Shown here one piece after another: positions 26,431-35,799 of a stretch of 64,000 bases of DNA. Each line of letters begins with the position of its first letter. Positions within the stretch are counted from its first letter, which is position 1. Source of the stretch: Thermus brockianus. GTDB lineage: Bacteria > Deinococcota > Deinococci > Deinococcales > Thermaceae. Under the pieces are notes generated by a model. The model saw nothing but the letters and a program-made list of their open reading frames with translations. It did no database searches and had not been told where the DNA came from. The stretch covers positions 124,001 to 188,000 of the forward strand of contig NZ_CP016313.1 in the NCBI RefSeq assembly GCF_001880325.1, given 5' to 3'. The translations under genes were made by a program, and so were the position numbers.

Positions 26431-27057
26431 CTAGAGCCTCCGCAGGATCTTGAGGGCCTCCAGGGCCTCCCGCCCCCGCAGGAGGAAGCGGAAGACCCCC
26501 TGCACCTCCACCTCCCCCGCGGGGAGGCGCAGGGTGGGGTAGGCGGGGTTGTGGGGCCTGAGGACCACCTCATCCCCCTCCAGGTAGACGTACTTCAAGG
26601 TGGTCCGCCCTTGGTGGAGGACCGCCGCCACCTCGCCCCGCCTCGGCCTGGGCCCCCGCTCCACCACCACCACGTCCCCCTCCAGGAGGTACTCGGCCAT
26701 GCTGTCCCCCTCCACCACCAGGGCGAAGAGGCCGGGCCTGCCCGGGAGGGCCAGGAGGCCCTCGGCCTCCTCGAGGGACTCCTCCAGGGGGCCTGCGGGG
26801 ATGCGGCCCACCAAGGGGATGGCCGTCCCCGCCACCAGGAGGCCCTCGGGGGTGAGTTCCAGGTGGGTGGGGCGGCCGTGGCCGGCGGGGTGGAGGCGGA
26901 GGAGGCCCTTCCTCTCCAGGGCCTCGAGGTGTTGCCGCAGGGTTTGGGGCCGCAGGCCAAGGAGGCGCGTGAGGTCGTGGGCCGTGGGGGAAAGCCCCTC
27001 CTGGACCATTTCCGCCACGGCCTTCAGCACCCGCTGTTGCCCGGAAGGCAGTTTCAT
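26431..27057 (-). CDS. lexA: LexA-like self-cleaving repressor
   Basis: A 208-residue repressor with a winged-helix N-terminus (LSPTAHDLTRLLGLRPQTLR, residues 22-41) and an S24 peptidase C-terminus. The auto-cleavage site Ala88-Gly89 (GRIPAGP), the nucleophile Ser119 in EGDSMAEYLLEGD and the base Lys155 in TTLKYVY are all in place and close to their numbers in E. coli LexA. It heads the imuB-dnaE2 cassette, taking the position ImuA or a LexA-family gene holds elsewhere. A perfect 36-bp palindrome begins 5 bp upstream of its ATG, so autoregulation and DNA-damage induction of the cassette are likely. Confidence 0.9.
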   Translation of the reverse strand: MKLPSGQQRVLKAVAEMVQEGLSPTAHDLTRLLGLRPQTLRQHLEALERKGLLRLHPAGHGRPTHLELTPEGLLVAGTAIPLVGRIPAGPLEESLEEAEGLLALPGRPGLFALVVEGDSMAEYLLEGDVVVVERGPRPRRGEVAAVLHQGRTTLKYVYLEGDEVVLRPHNPAYPTLRLPAGEVEVQGVFRFLLRGREALEALKILRRL

Positions 27058-27062
27058 AGGAA

Positions 27063-27098
27063 CCCCCTAATACCTGTTATATAACAGGTATTAGGGGG
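27063..27098 (-). promoter_or_regulatory. perfect 36-bp palindromic operator
   Basis: Half-site CCCCCTAATACCTGTTAT meets its exact complement at 27080/27081. On the minus strand it carries TATAAC/TATTAG -10-like hexamers and ends in AGGGGG that can serve as ribosome binding site for the lexA-like ATG at 27057. Repressor binding here would block both transcription and initiation. By position it is the probable operator of the cassette. Confidence 0.75.
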
Positions 27099-27186
27099 CG
27101 TCAAGGCCCACGCCGAAGCGAGACCGTGAGCCCCGGACCACCCCCCTGGCGATCTCCTTGTGGGCTTGCCCGTTATCCCCTGGCCA

Positions 27187-28614
27187 TCACGGGACGACGT
27201 GGCAAGCCTCGGCCGAGGTGGGGGGATTCACCGTGGAGTCCAGGGGCGTGAGGGTGAGGCACACCTCCTGACCGCTCCGCCCTTCCAGGCGGAGTACGGC
27301 AGCGTAAAGGGGCTGAGGCCGGTCCATCTGGATTTCGCTGTAGGGCGTGGAAATCGCTTGTTGGCCCACCTTGGCCTCCAAACGGTATCGCTTAGCCCAA
27401 CTCCACTCGGCAAAGGTGAGCTGCAACGATTCGGGACCCACGGGGTCAAGCCGTAGCAGGGTCATCTGGCGGGGTTCTTGGTTGCGGTAGCAGGCCCGGG
27501 TGCGGGCCAGGGTGTAAACCGTCCCTCCTTCCAGCTCTAGGCGCAGGGTATCGGTTTGTAGGCCGGGCCCGGGGCAGGCCTTGGCTTTGAGGCCCAACGG
27601 GACGCTTGCACCAGGGGGGAGAACACCTGTGGGGGGCGTGGCGTCTTCCAACCAGGTCCCGCCCACCTCCACGCGCAAGACCTGGAAAGGCACCGCCCCG
27701 ACATTGCGCAGTTCTTGCGAAAAGGCATAGGCCTCCAAGAAGGTGGTTTGGTGGAACCAGCCCTGAAGGCGCAAGAGCGGCGTCCCGTAATAGGCCTGGA
27801 TGGCCGCGATGTCCCCCTGACTTAGCCCTTGGCGTTGCCCGAGCCGCTCTGGGGGCACCCCGTTCTTGGGCCGGATGGTGAGCTGGCCGTTCTTGGAGAA
27901 GGCCCGGGCGGAGTAGTGCATGACGGAGTCATAATCGTAAGCCCCTTGGAGGCGCCCTTTCAGGCCTAGCTTATCAAAGGCGTAGCGGTACTCGTCCACG
28001 ATGTTGTCCCAAAGGATCTCCACGTACTCATCGCGGTCGCTGCGGCTATGCTCGTGCCAAAAGCCCAGGGCATGGAGGATCTCGTGAACCACCGTGCCCG
28101 TGGACGGAACCCCATCTCGGCCGCAGTACACGTCCAAGTCCTGCGCGCCACCTACCCACCCTACGGGTGACCAACAGGTGTCCTGGTCGTTGTCCACCAT
28201 AAAGCGCACGTAATCCGGCTCGCTGGTGCGCTCTACGAAGCGGATGGAGGTCTTCTCCTCAATGTGCGCGATGGCCTCGAGGATCCGGGCCCGCTGGGCC
28301 TCGTTCACCGCTGGGTCAATGGTGTAAGGTACCCGGCCCTGGGGCCACAAAGCTCCATAGAAAAAGGGCTCCAAAGTAAACCCCTGCGGCGCAACCTCTC
28401 CAGGTCTTGGAAAGGAGCGCCGCGGCACCAGGATGTCCCCTTCTACCAGCAGGTGGTTGGGGTCGTGGGGAATGACCCTGCCCATTACCAGGGCTTCCCG
28501 TCCGTCCGGTAACGCCACCCACACGGGCTCCCAGGGAGCTGCCACGCCCCCCTCACGTTGCGTTGGCTGGGTGCACGACGCTAGCACCACGAGAAGGAGC
28601 CAAACCTTGCGCAT
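27187..28614 (-). CDS. astacin-family zinc protease lipoprotein
   Basis: A 475-residue secreted protease. The N-terminus MRKVWLLLVVLASCTQPT is a lipoprotein signal with lipobox LASC. The catalytic signature HEILHALGFWHEHSRSDRD (about residues 176-194) gives three His ligands and the Glu base of astacins, and the Met-turn YDSVMHYS follows about 45 residues later. The C-terminal 200 residues form two beta-rich domains, probably Ig-like, with QGWFHQTTFLEAYAFSQELR. It sits on the outside of the cell as a membrane-anchored metallopeptidase. It follows the lipoprotein gene at 28618 by 3 nt, so they are co-transcribed. Confidence 0.9.
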   Translation of the reverse strand: MRKVWLLLVVLASCTQPTQREGGVAAPWEPVWVALPDGREALVMGRVIPHDPNHLLVEGDILVPRRSFPRPGEVAPQGFTLEPFFYGALWPQGRVPYTIDPAVNEAQRARILEAIAHIEEKTSIRFVERTSEPDYVRFMVDNDQDTCWSPVGWVGGAQDLDVYCGRDGVPSTGTVVHEILHALGFWHEHSRSDRDEYVEILWDNIVDEYRYAFDKLGLKGRLQGAYDYDSVMHYSARAFSKNGQLTIRPKNGVPPERLGQRQGLSQGDIAAIQAYYGTPLLRLQGWFHQTTFLEAYAFSQELRNVGAVPFQVLRVEVGGTWLEDATPPTGVLPPGASVPLGLKAKACPGPGLQTDTLRLELEGGTVYTLARTRACYRNQEPRQMTLLRLDPVGPESLQLTFAEWSWAKRYRLEAKVGQQAISTPYSEIQMDRPQPLYAAVLRLEGRSGQEVCLTLTPLDSTVNPPTSAEACHVVP

Positions 28615-28617
28615 ACC

Positions 28618-29322
28618 CTACCCCCCGCATCCGGCCGCGCATGGGGTCGTGGCCAAGATAAAGTCCAGAGTTTTTTCCAGCGCGCCCACTTTCACGCTCA
28701 AGCGCGCTGGAGCGGCCAGGTACGTCCAGACCTGCTTTGGTTCAGGCCCCCTAAACTCCAACACCAACCGGTCTGGGCCCGAACGGTCGGGCCGGTACCG
28801 GCAGGCCACCTGGTCCACCGCGTCGCCCACCAATGGCCCCGTCAGGACCACGAGTAGGGCTTCCGGAGGAGCGTTAAAGCCCTCGACCCGCTGAAGGGGC
28901 ACTGCTACCTCCACGACAGCTCCGGCCGGGACCACCACAGGATCGGGCACCGGTCCTAAGGTGAAGTCCCCTACCCGGGCCGCAAATCGCGCCTCTACCC
29001 GCCGGTTCTGGGCCATATCCAGGCTGCAAGGGGCGTAGCCGCTGCAATCCCCCACCCAGCCGGAAAAGAAATAGTCCCCTTCGGGAAGCGCCCGGAGCTC
29101 CACGCTCCTGTCGGGGCGAAGCCGGTAGGCGCACACTTGCCCTGATGGACAGACTTCGGTCAAGCCATCGTGTCGGACCGCTACCCGGCCACCTTCACCA
29201 ACTTGAACCACGAGTTCCCGCAAGTTTGTGCTCCCGCCGGTGGGATCGGTACAGGAGGCTACGAATAGGAGTAGCCCCAGAAATAACGTCGCTCCTGCCC
29301 TCCGTTTACGCATAGGCTCCAC
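28618..29322 (-). CDS. lipoprotein with InlB-repeat-like domain
   Basis: A 234-residue exported protein. The signal GATLFLGLLLFVASCTDPTG carries a lipobox VASC. A domain near residues 80-120 reads DYFFSGWVGDCSGYAPCSL and matches the FxGWxGDCSG pattern of the bacterial InlB-B/flagellin-modified repeat. The rest is beta-rich (VVVPAGAVVEVAVPLQRVEG) and resembles a CARDB-type fold. Paired Cys residues suggest disulfides. ATG 29313 (fourth codon) is a good alternative start. The astacin gene follows directly; this may be its surface partner or a substrate-binding protein. Confidence 0.8.
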   Translation of the reverse strand: MEPMRKRRAGATLFLGLLLFVASCTDPTGGSTNLRELVVQVGEGGRVAVRHDGLTEVCPSGQVCAYRLRPDRSVELRALPEGDYFFSGWVGDCSGYAPCSLDMAQNRRVEARFAARVGDFTLGPVPDPVVVPAGAVVEVAVPLQRVEGFNAPPEALLVVLTGPLVGDAVDQVACRYRPDRSGPDRLVLEFRGPEPKQVWTYLAAPARLSVKVGALEKTLDFILATTPCAAGCGG

Positions 29323-30211
29323 CCGTCTTCAACAACCTACCCGGAACTTGCCACCCACCTTGTGCTTGGGTGCATAGGGATAGCGGCTAATGGGCTCCAC
29401 AGCAGGGTGGCGAGCTTCCATATTGTAGCCGGCCCGCTCCAGGGGCTACAAGGGTGATCCATAGACCGAAATCTTCTCCAACGTCCTAACCCTTGCCCAG
29501 ACCGCATCCCAAAGAGGCCTTTAGACCCTCTTGGGCAAACCACCGTGAGGTGCTGCACAGGCATGGGCGAGCGCGGCTTCCCTCGCCGAGAACCGACCCC
29601 CCAAGGAGGCCCCCAGTCCCGCTCCGCCTGGCCCAAGACGTAGCCCCTCCCACCCCCAACGGTCAAAGAGGTAGATCCCGGCGCTACCCCCGCGCCCTCT
29701 ATCCCACCTCCCTCCACGACCTGTGAGGGGGAGTAGCCGCCTTCTGGAAAGGCCCTTTTTACTACAACCTTGCCTGCCTTTTGGACCGGTTGAATGGGTG
29801 GGGTGGACTAGCTTGCAAGGCGAGTAAAGTCTACTTGGCGGACTACCTACGGGGCACCCGGATTTCTCCCCGCTGGTTGGAGCGCAAGAGGCCCTCCTTT
29901 ACCACAACCACAGGGTGCGCACCCTCATGGGCTCGGGGCTTGTAGCCTTTGCTAGCCTCGAGGACCTGGAGGCGCACCTCAAGGAACGCCCCGAGCGGAG
30001 GGGGGGCGGATCCTTATCTGGTAAGAGGCTTTACGCGAAGGGGCCAAGCGGACCTTTGTTCTCGTGGACATTTTCTCGCCGCGGAGCATTTCATGACCGG
30101 GCTTTTTTGGAAACAGGTGCCACCCCCCTTTCAATCTTTTTTTTGAATGCTCCCGGGACCCGGCGTGAGGATCAAGCGTCAAAAATAGAAGGGCTCGAGG
30201 GACCGTTCAGG

Positions 30212-30236
30212 AGAAAAAAGAGGGGGTAAAACCCCC
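30212..30236 (-). terminator. minus-strand intrinsic terminator
   Basis: Read on the minus strand, GGGGG-TTTTA-CCCCC (30236-30222) is followed by TCTTTTTTC. It could end transcripts from the frameshifted gene at 30630-31464, about 400 nt upstream. Confidence 0.55.
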
Positions 30237-30294
30237 GTTAAGAGAAAAAACGAAGGTTTATGAGTCGGAGGGGGTGTCCTTCGGTCAAAAAGTG

Positions 30295-30322
30295 CGCTCT
30301 CCGGGGGGAGACCCGGAGAGCG
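30295..30322 (+). repeat. 11-bp perfect stem-loop
   Basis: CGCTCTCCGGG and CCCGGAGAGCG pair perfectly around a 6-nt loop GGGAGA. There is no T-run on either side, so a terminator role is doubtful; an attenuator or regulatory RNA element is possible. Confidence 0.5.
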
Positions 30323-30629
30323 GACAGTCTAGAACCCTGCCCGGTTAGTGGGGGGTGGGGGCAGGTCGCGAGAGGGGGCAGAGCATCTCTATTGTCCTGA
30401 GAGCGGGGAGTTCGCTCCCCAAGCGGCTTCCGTGGGGGTGAACCCTCCCCGTTCTAATCCTCTTCTCAGCAAAAAACGGGGTACTATTGACGCCCCGATT
30501 TTCGCCGGAAAAGAGGGATGCCCCCCTCGTGGCCTCCTTACGGAACAAGGAGACCGCCTCGTGGTGAAGGAAGAGGCGGAGGGGCGCCCTACACATCAGG
30601 TTAACTATAGCGCCCAGGCTCAGCGCCGA

Positions 30630-31464
30630 TCAGATTTTCCATCCCGCTTTTATCAAGTATTCCTCCCGCAACTTAGCGACAAACGCTTTCTCCTGCGCCG
30701 ACCCATTCGGGGTTCCTGCTTTCATCCACCAAGAACTCCATTTGCCCTTGAGGTCCTCGTTCCAAGTGCCCTTTTTGTAGCGGGGAATGAGGTACCAGTA
30801 GCGGGCTCTCCACTCCCGAATACGTTTCTCGTCCTGCAACCCCATGAACACGGCTAGCTCCACGAAGATCTTCCGGTGTTCCATAGGGACCTCGGGGCGT
30901 TGAGCGTAGGTGATGTAGAGACCCATCTGGGGGGACCATTTGTTCCCCACCAGCTGTCGTAGGCGTTTCGGGGTAGTTCAAGGGCCTCCCGAGGAGGAAG
31001 AGGTACCGCAGGATGCCTGGGGGAATGTCGGGTAACTGGGGGATAGAGCGGAGACCCACGACCCACTCTTCCACCTCCAAGGGGTCCGGCCAGGGGAGGT
31101 TGTAGTAGAAGAAAAGGGTGCTCGCCTGAGAAGGGAAAACGTAGCCATAGAGGGCGCGTCTCACTCCTTCGTGGCCCCCAACAGTGGCTTCCCAAGAAGC
31201 GTACTTCTCTCGGGGTATGTCTATTTCCCGCATCCACCGGAGCACCTGGGACTCCGGGACGTTCCCTTGGGCGAGAATGGACTCGAACGTCAGTTGCGCA
31301 TAGGCCACAAACTCGGCCATCTGGTAGCTGGGGGGTTGAGTGGGGGAAATATGTGAATGGGGGACGAATGGCTTCCCCTCGTAAATAGCCCAGAGAAGGC
31401 GGCTAAGGTTGTTGGGCTCGTCGAAGGGGGCTAGGGGGATGACCTTGGGGTCCTTCATAGGCAT
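30630..31464 (-). pseudogene. hypothetical protein, frameshifted
   Basis: The first frame (31464 to about 30960) encodes MPMKDPKVIPLAPFDEPNNL and ends GILRYLFLLGRPLNYPETPT. The second frame continues GNKWSPQMGLYITYAQRPEV and PMEHRKIFVELAVFMGLQDE to KAGWKI at 30630. Both halves have native codon use and no second start, so they are one gene of about 275 residues with a single frameshift near 30955-30965. The protein is helical and Trp/Tyr-rich (ARYWYLIPRYKKGTW, KWSSWWMKAGTP). No known family and no signal peptide. Confidence 0.55.
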
Positions 31465-32257
31465 AAGGATAGAAACAGGGGCCCCTCTTCTTGAAAAAAG
31501 TGGGGTGGGGGCAGGAACGGGGCCCGCCTCGGCCCTGGCCTTCCTGCATGGGCGTGGAAAGGGGGGTAGGGTTCCCCTCCCCCTGGGCCTTCACCGAGCG
31601 CTCCCGGACCGAAGTCCGGGGAACCTTCACGCAAGGAAGCGCAGCTTCGGAGCGCGACATCGGGGGGGTCTCTCTGTGGGGCGTCTTAGTGCGCGGAAGG
31701 TTGTAGGTTACTGAAGGACGTGTTGGGTGAGCGCGTTTTCTCATCCATCCCCACCTCGCCTTAGGACAAACCCCTCCTGGGTCACAACGTGAATCGGCCT
31801 AGGGAATGTCCTACGCGACCTCCTTTCCGCTCTCCCCATCCATTGCCGCTTCTGGAGCGCCAAGCACCGCAACAGCGGCTATGTGGGGCGCAAGCCCATG
31901 GCCCGGCTTCCCCTTGCGTCCCGCCCAGGCGATGACTTGAACCGCCAGGTGGGCGGAGAGGCTCAGGGTCCGGAAACCCGGAAGACCAGGCGCTACAGCG
32001 TGAACCGTTGGGGTTCCCCGTTCCCTTGGCAACCTGGGAGGCGGGGATGCCCCCTTGGGTAATGCGCCCTACCGGGGCCTCGAGCGCCGCCTATCCCTAG
32101 GTGGCTCTAGAGGTGCACTGGGATTAGCGTTGGCAAGGAGGGTGTGTAGTATGTCGTGGAAAGGGGGTGAGGGGGTTCCGTTGCCTGATGGCAACCTGGG
32201 GTTATGCCTATCCGACCAAATGTTTGGTCGGGGTATCGTGCCCTAGACCCTAAGGGA
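31465..32257. other. intergenic, no supported gene
   Basis: No frame with family support. A plus-strand frame at about 31830-32050 (RLPLASRPGDDLNRQVGGEA) has some coding character but no start and no recognised homologue. The operator-like palindrome at 32212-32231 is the only clear element. Confidence 0.4.
32212..32231. promoter_or_regulatory. 20-bp operator-like palindrome
   Basis: Arms CCGACCAAA and TTTGGTCGG flank a 2-nt centre. It lies 26 bp upstream of the ATG at 32258. The form is like sites of TetR-family repressors, though no regulator gene is adjacent. Confidence 0.5.
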
Positions 32258-33028
32258 ATGGGATTGCAGGTGCTTCTCCTACTGGTCGTTTTGGCCCTGG
32301 GACCTCTAGGCCTCGCTCAAAGGCCCCTCAAAACCGTGGCGTGGGGCGGCTACACCCTGCGCATAGAGGGAAAGCCTGAAGGGGGTCAAGTGGCACGAAT
32401 CCTGGCGGGCGAGCGCACCCAGTTGGAGATCCAGGGGTGGTTACTCAACGCCTCCTTTGGCGAGGTGACGGGTAAGGCTCCGAAGGAACTTCTGATCACT
32501 GACTTCTCGGGCGGAGCTCACTGCTGCCTTACCGTTTACCTGTTCACCCAGGAAGGGGGGGTGCGCAACCTGCTCTACGAGGAATTGGGAGATGGAAGTC
32601 TTGAGCTTCGGGATCTCGATGGGGATGGCCGCTTTGAACTGGTGCTGGCCCGTATCTACAGCTATTTCGGTGACCTGCCGTTTGCCCTCTCCCCGGGAGT
32701 GGTTCGGGTTTACGCCTACGACGGCTCGGTGTTTTACGAGGTTACCCGAAACCTTCCTAGCCTCACCCTCCGGGAGGTGGCGAGGTACCGGAAGGCGTTT
32801 CTGGAGGGGAAGCGCCGGGGCGATCTGGAGGCGATGAAGGGCAATGCCCTGGGCTACTGGGTCAACGCTTTGGTCGTTGGGCGCGGGGTGGCGGCCAAGA
32901 GCTGGCTGATGCAACATGCTCCTTTTGAGGTTAGGAGATGGCTTTTGGTTAACGAGGAGGCCCTTTTGCGGAGCGTTTCGGCGTTGGGTCTGAGTTACAA
33001 CCGCACCCTACCTCCGAACACGCCCTAG
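32258..33028 (+). CDS. secreted protein with FG-GAP-like motif
   Basis: A 256-residue exported protein. ATG 32258 gives a clean signal peptide MGLQVLLLLVVLALGPLGLA with cleavage after GLAQ; longer frames from 32204 lack sense upstream of it. The centre has DFSGGAHCCLTVYLFTQ and a calcium-binding-like loop ELRDLDGDGRFELVLARIYS, the DxDGDGxxEL pattern of FG-GAP/VCBS repeats. The C-terminal region is helical (REVARYRKAFLEGKRRGD). It is probably a periplasmic or surface protein of unknown function. A palindromic operator-like site lies just upstream. Confidence 0.75.
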   Translation: MGLQVLLLLVVLALGPLGLAQRPLKTVAWGGYTLRIEGKPEGGQVARILAGERTQLEIQGWLLNASFGEVTGKAPKELLITDFSGGAHCCLTVYLFTQEGGVRNLLYEELGDGSLELRDLDGDGRFELVLARIYSYFGDLPFALSPGVVRVYAYDGSVFYEVTRNLPSLTLREVARYRKAFLEGKRRGDLEAMKGNALGYWVNALVVGRGVAAKSWLMQHAPFEVRRWLLVNEEALLRSVSALGLSYNRTLPPNTP

Positions 33029-33324
33029 CCTAAAGGCCCAGGCAAGGCTAGCCCAAAGAGGCTGCAGAAGGGCTCCAGGCTGGGTTTCCCAGTCGGCGCC
33101 CCCAGCCTCCATCTAGAACTTGGATGGAGCACCTGGTTCGGTCGGGGGTTAGCCTGAGGGCTCTCGGAGGAAAGGGGGGCTCTGATGCGCCCCACGTTCC
33201 TGTAGCGCTCGCGAACAAGGATCGCGGCCCCCTTATCTTCTGGGCTGAGCGGTAAGGTGCGCAGGAAGGTCTTGGTTGCAAGGTATAACCCGACCCATCT
33301 TAGAATCTATGCCGGGAGGAGTCT

Positions 33325-34917
33325 ATGAAACGGGTGGATTTAGACCCCCTCCGCCTCACCCTCTTTGGGGGATGGGGGGAGATCGGGGGCAACCAGATCC
33401 TTTTGGAGGCGGGGGAGGGGGCGGTGCTCCTGGACTTCGGCAAGCCCTTCGCCCGCTGGGGGAAGTTCTTCACGGAGTTCCTCTCCCCCCGCTCCGCCTT
33501 GGGCCTTAGGGACCTCCTCCTCCTCGGGCTCCTTCCCCCCATCCGGGGCCTCTACCGGGACGACCCCCAGGACACCCTCTTCCTCTCGGAGGCTGAACGG
33601 AAGGGCCTCCTGACGGGGGAGCTGGACGGGGAGCGGATCCTCGCCCTCCTCCTCACCCACGCCCACCTGGACCACACCGGGGCCGTGGCCTACCTTAGGC
33701 GGGACATGCCCATCGTGGCCAGCGCCGCCACTGCCGCCATCGTCAAGGCCATGCAGGACACCGCCCAGGTGGGGATGGATGGGGAGGCCGCCTACGTGAC
33801 GCCCCGGCAGCCGGGGAAGGAGGGGGTTTTGGAGGGGGACCGGAAGCGCTACCTGCGCCGCCCCTACCGCCTCCTCCACGGCACCCTGAAGGCCTTCCCC
33901 CACCAGAGCCCGGCCAAGACCAAGACCCTGGAGGGCCACCCCTGGGAGCCCGCGGAGGCCCCCTTGTCCCTAGGGCCCTTCCGGGTGCACCCCTTCCCCG
34001 TGGACCACTCCGTGCCGGGGGCGGTGGCCTACGCCCTGGACACACCCGCGGGCCTCGTGGTCTACACGGGGGACCTGCGGGGGCACGGGCGCTGGGGGGC
34101 GAAGACGGAGGACTTCCTCCGCGCCCTGGAGGGGCGGGAGGTCTTCCTCCTGATGGTGGAGGGCACCCGGCTTGGCCGCCCGGGGAAAGCCCCCACGGAG
34201 GGGGAGGTGCGGGAGGCTCTGCACGGCCTCCTGAAGGAGCACCCGGAGGCCCCCGCGGTGGTGGACTTCGCTCCGAGGAACCTGGAGCGCCTCCTCTCCT
34301 GCCTGGAAGTGGGGAGGGATCTGGGCCGGGCCCTGGTGGTCACCCCCAAGGACGCCTACCTCCTCTTGGCCCTGGCAGAGGCGGAACGCGAACCCTGGAC
34401 GGGGGTCCTCCGGGAGGTCCTGGTCCTCCGGGAACCCAAGGGGCGCCGGGACGGGTGGGAGGAGGCGCTTTGGGCCCAGGGGGGCATCCGCCCCGTGACC
34501 CTGGAGGAGGTGGCCCAGGACCCCGCCGCCTACCTCCTCGCCCTGGGCTTCTACGAGATCAACCGCCTCCTGGACCTGCGCCTTCTGGAGAGGGCCTCGG
34601 GGCGGCCCTCCCGCAGGGGGGTCTACGTTTTCTCCAACGCCTTCTGGGCGGACCAGGAGCAGATCCTGGACCTTAGGGTCCTCCTGGAGTGGCTGAAACG
34701 GCTGGAATTTGACCTCTACCCCAAGTCCCTCCGCCCGCTTCCCGATGACCCCTCCCGGGTGGAGAACCCCTACCACACCTCGGGCCACGCCCCGGAGGGG
34801 GACCTGGTGGCGTGGGTGCGGCGCCTGAAGCCCAGGTACCTCCTGCCCGTGCACACGGAGGCCCCCCACCGCTGGCAGGAACTCCTGGCAGGGGAAGGGG
34901 TGGAGGTGCTCCTATAG
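33325..34917 (+). CDS. RNase J-like metallo-beta-lactamase protein
   Basis: A 530-residue MBL-fold hydrolase of the RNase J / beta-CASP type. Zinc-binding motifs: LLLTHAHLDHTGAVAYL (HxHxDH), then PFPVDHSVPGAVAYAL and VVYTGDLRGHGRW. The beta-CASP region is followed by NPYHTSGHAPEGDLVAW (motif C His) and LLPVHTEAPHRW. This pattern belongs to RNA-processing exonucleases, so a role in RNA decay is likely; it is longer at the N-terminus between strands than canonical RNase J. GGGAGGAG lies 5 nt before the ATG. A -10-like TATAAC lies at 33284. Confidence 0.85.
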   Translation: MKRVDLDPLRLTLFGGWGEIGGNQILLEAGEGAVLLDFGKPFARWGKFFTEFLSPRSALGLRDLLLLGLLPPIRGLYRDDPQDTLFLSEAERKGLLTGELDGERILALLLTHAHLDHTGAVAYLRRDMPIVASAATAAIVKAMQDTAQVGMDGEAAYVTPRQPGKEGVLEGDRKRYLRRPYRLLHGTLKAFPHQSPAKTKTLEGHPWEPAEAPLSLGPFRVHPFPVDHSVPGAVAYALDTPAGLVVYTGDLRGHGRWGAKTEDFLRALEGREVFLLMVEGTRLGRPGKAPTEGEVREALHGLLKEHPEAPAVVDFAPRNLERLLSCLEVGRDLGRALVVTPKDAYLLLALAEAEREPWTGVLREVLVLREPKGRRDGWEEALWAQGGIRPVTLEEVAQDPAAYLLALGFYEINRLLDLRLLERASGRPSRRGVYVFSNAFWADQEQILDLRVLLEWLKRLEFDLYPKSLRPLPDDPSRVENPYHTSGHAPEGDLVAWVRRLKPRYLLPVHTEAPHRWQELLAGEGVEVLL

Positions 34918-35133
34918 CGGCTTCTGGGGGAAGGGGGAAGGCCCGCCGAGGGCCAGGGGGGGAGGTTGCCCTAGACCCGCCCCCCTCGTCCCACACCTCC
35001 AGGGCGTTGCCGCGCCTGGGCGTGGAAGGGGCCTAGGCCCCCGCACCGCCTCCGCGCGAGGCCGGGAGAGGGGCTGCAGGCCTGGGGCTGGACCGGGGAG
35101 GCGCGGATGCCCGCAACCCTTGCCGGCGGCGGC
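34918..35133. other. intergenic, nothing recognised
   Basis: GC-rich spacer between convergent genes with no clear terminator stem followed by T residues. I see no gene. Confidence 0.5.
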
Positions 35134-35577
35134 CTAGCGCGGTGGACACGTGAAGGGAACCGGTTCGGGTGGGGTCAGGGCCACCTCCAGGCGGTAGCGG
35201 TCGGGCAGGGCCAAGGGCTGGAGCAGGAGCCCCACCCCTTCCCCCCCACGGGCCATCCGCACGATCCAGTAGGCGTCCCCCAAGAGGGAGAGGTTCTCCC
35301 GCCGGCAGATCACGGAAAACCCCTGGGCCCGTAGCTGCCCCTCCAGGAGGGAGCCCACCCCCCTAAGGTCCTCCACGCTCCTGGGCCGGTAGCCGCTTTG
35401 GGGAGGATAGGTGAACTCGGTGATCTCCACGCTCCCCTCCTCCACGCGGGCGAGGAGCTGGGCCTCAGGCAAAACCAGGCCGAAGCGCTTGGAGACCAGC
35501 AGGGTTTCCGCTCCCACAAAGACGGGAACGCAAGCGGTAAGGAGGAAGAGGGTGAAGGGAAGGAGGCTGGTCCGCAT
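35134..35577 (-). CDS. small lipoprotein
   Basis: A 147-residue exported lipoprotein. The chosen ATG at 35577 gives MRTSLLPFTLFLLTACVPVF with lipobox LTAC; the frame extends upstream to 35823 but that part has no sense. The mature protein reads LLVSKRFGLVLPEAQLLARV and SVEDLRGVGSLLEGQLRAQG, beta-alpha mixed, and ends in a Pro-rich tail TPPEPVPFTCPPR. No family recognised. It is a monocistron unless transcription reads from the toxin-antitoxin relic upstream. Confidence 0.7.
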   Translation of the reverse strand: MRTSLLPFTLFLLTACVPVFVGAETLLVSKRFGLVLPEAQLLARVEEGSVEITEFTYPPQSGYRPRSVEDLRGVGSLLEGQLRAQGFSVICRRENLSLLGDAYWIVRMARGGEGVGLLLQPLALPDRYRLEVALTPPEPVPFTCPPR

Positions 35578-35799
35578 GCCCTCATGGTGCCCATGGCCGT
35601 TCCTTCCCAACCTTGAGCCTTCCTTAACCTTCCGCTTGGGGCCACAATCAAGGGAGGCAGCCTGGCGGTGGGGGTGCCCATGCCGAATAGGCCCTCCGCG
35701 CCGCCAGGAGAGAAAACCTTCCCATTTGGGGGCGATCCGGGAGGGAGCGGGACGCTCCTGGGGGAGCCGGATAGCGAGGAATCCCGGTAGCTCCTTCGC

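Larger units (their letters stand above)
29323..30629. other. 1.3-kb region without supported gene
   Basis: Many short frames with no convincing start or domain. A frame FYYNLACLLDRLNGWGGLAC near 29757-29820 followed in another frame by LEDLEAHLKERPERRG has coding-like codon use and may be a decayed gene, perhaps a transposase, but I cannot name it. The region 30180-30330 has AT-rich runs and two strong stem-loops described separately. Confidence 0.4.

Noticed and set aside
29750-30230. Possible transposase relic
   Set aside because: Coding-like codons in two frames but no catalytic motif or terminal repeats.
30230-30242. Shared AACCCCCGTTAAG here and near 56776
   Set aside because: Thirteen bases in two copies with different surroundings; too little to call an element.
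33340-34869. Minus-strand frames opposite the RNase J-like gene
   Set aside because: Antisense shadows with no start signals or domains; the plus strand has all MBL motifs.
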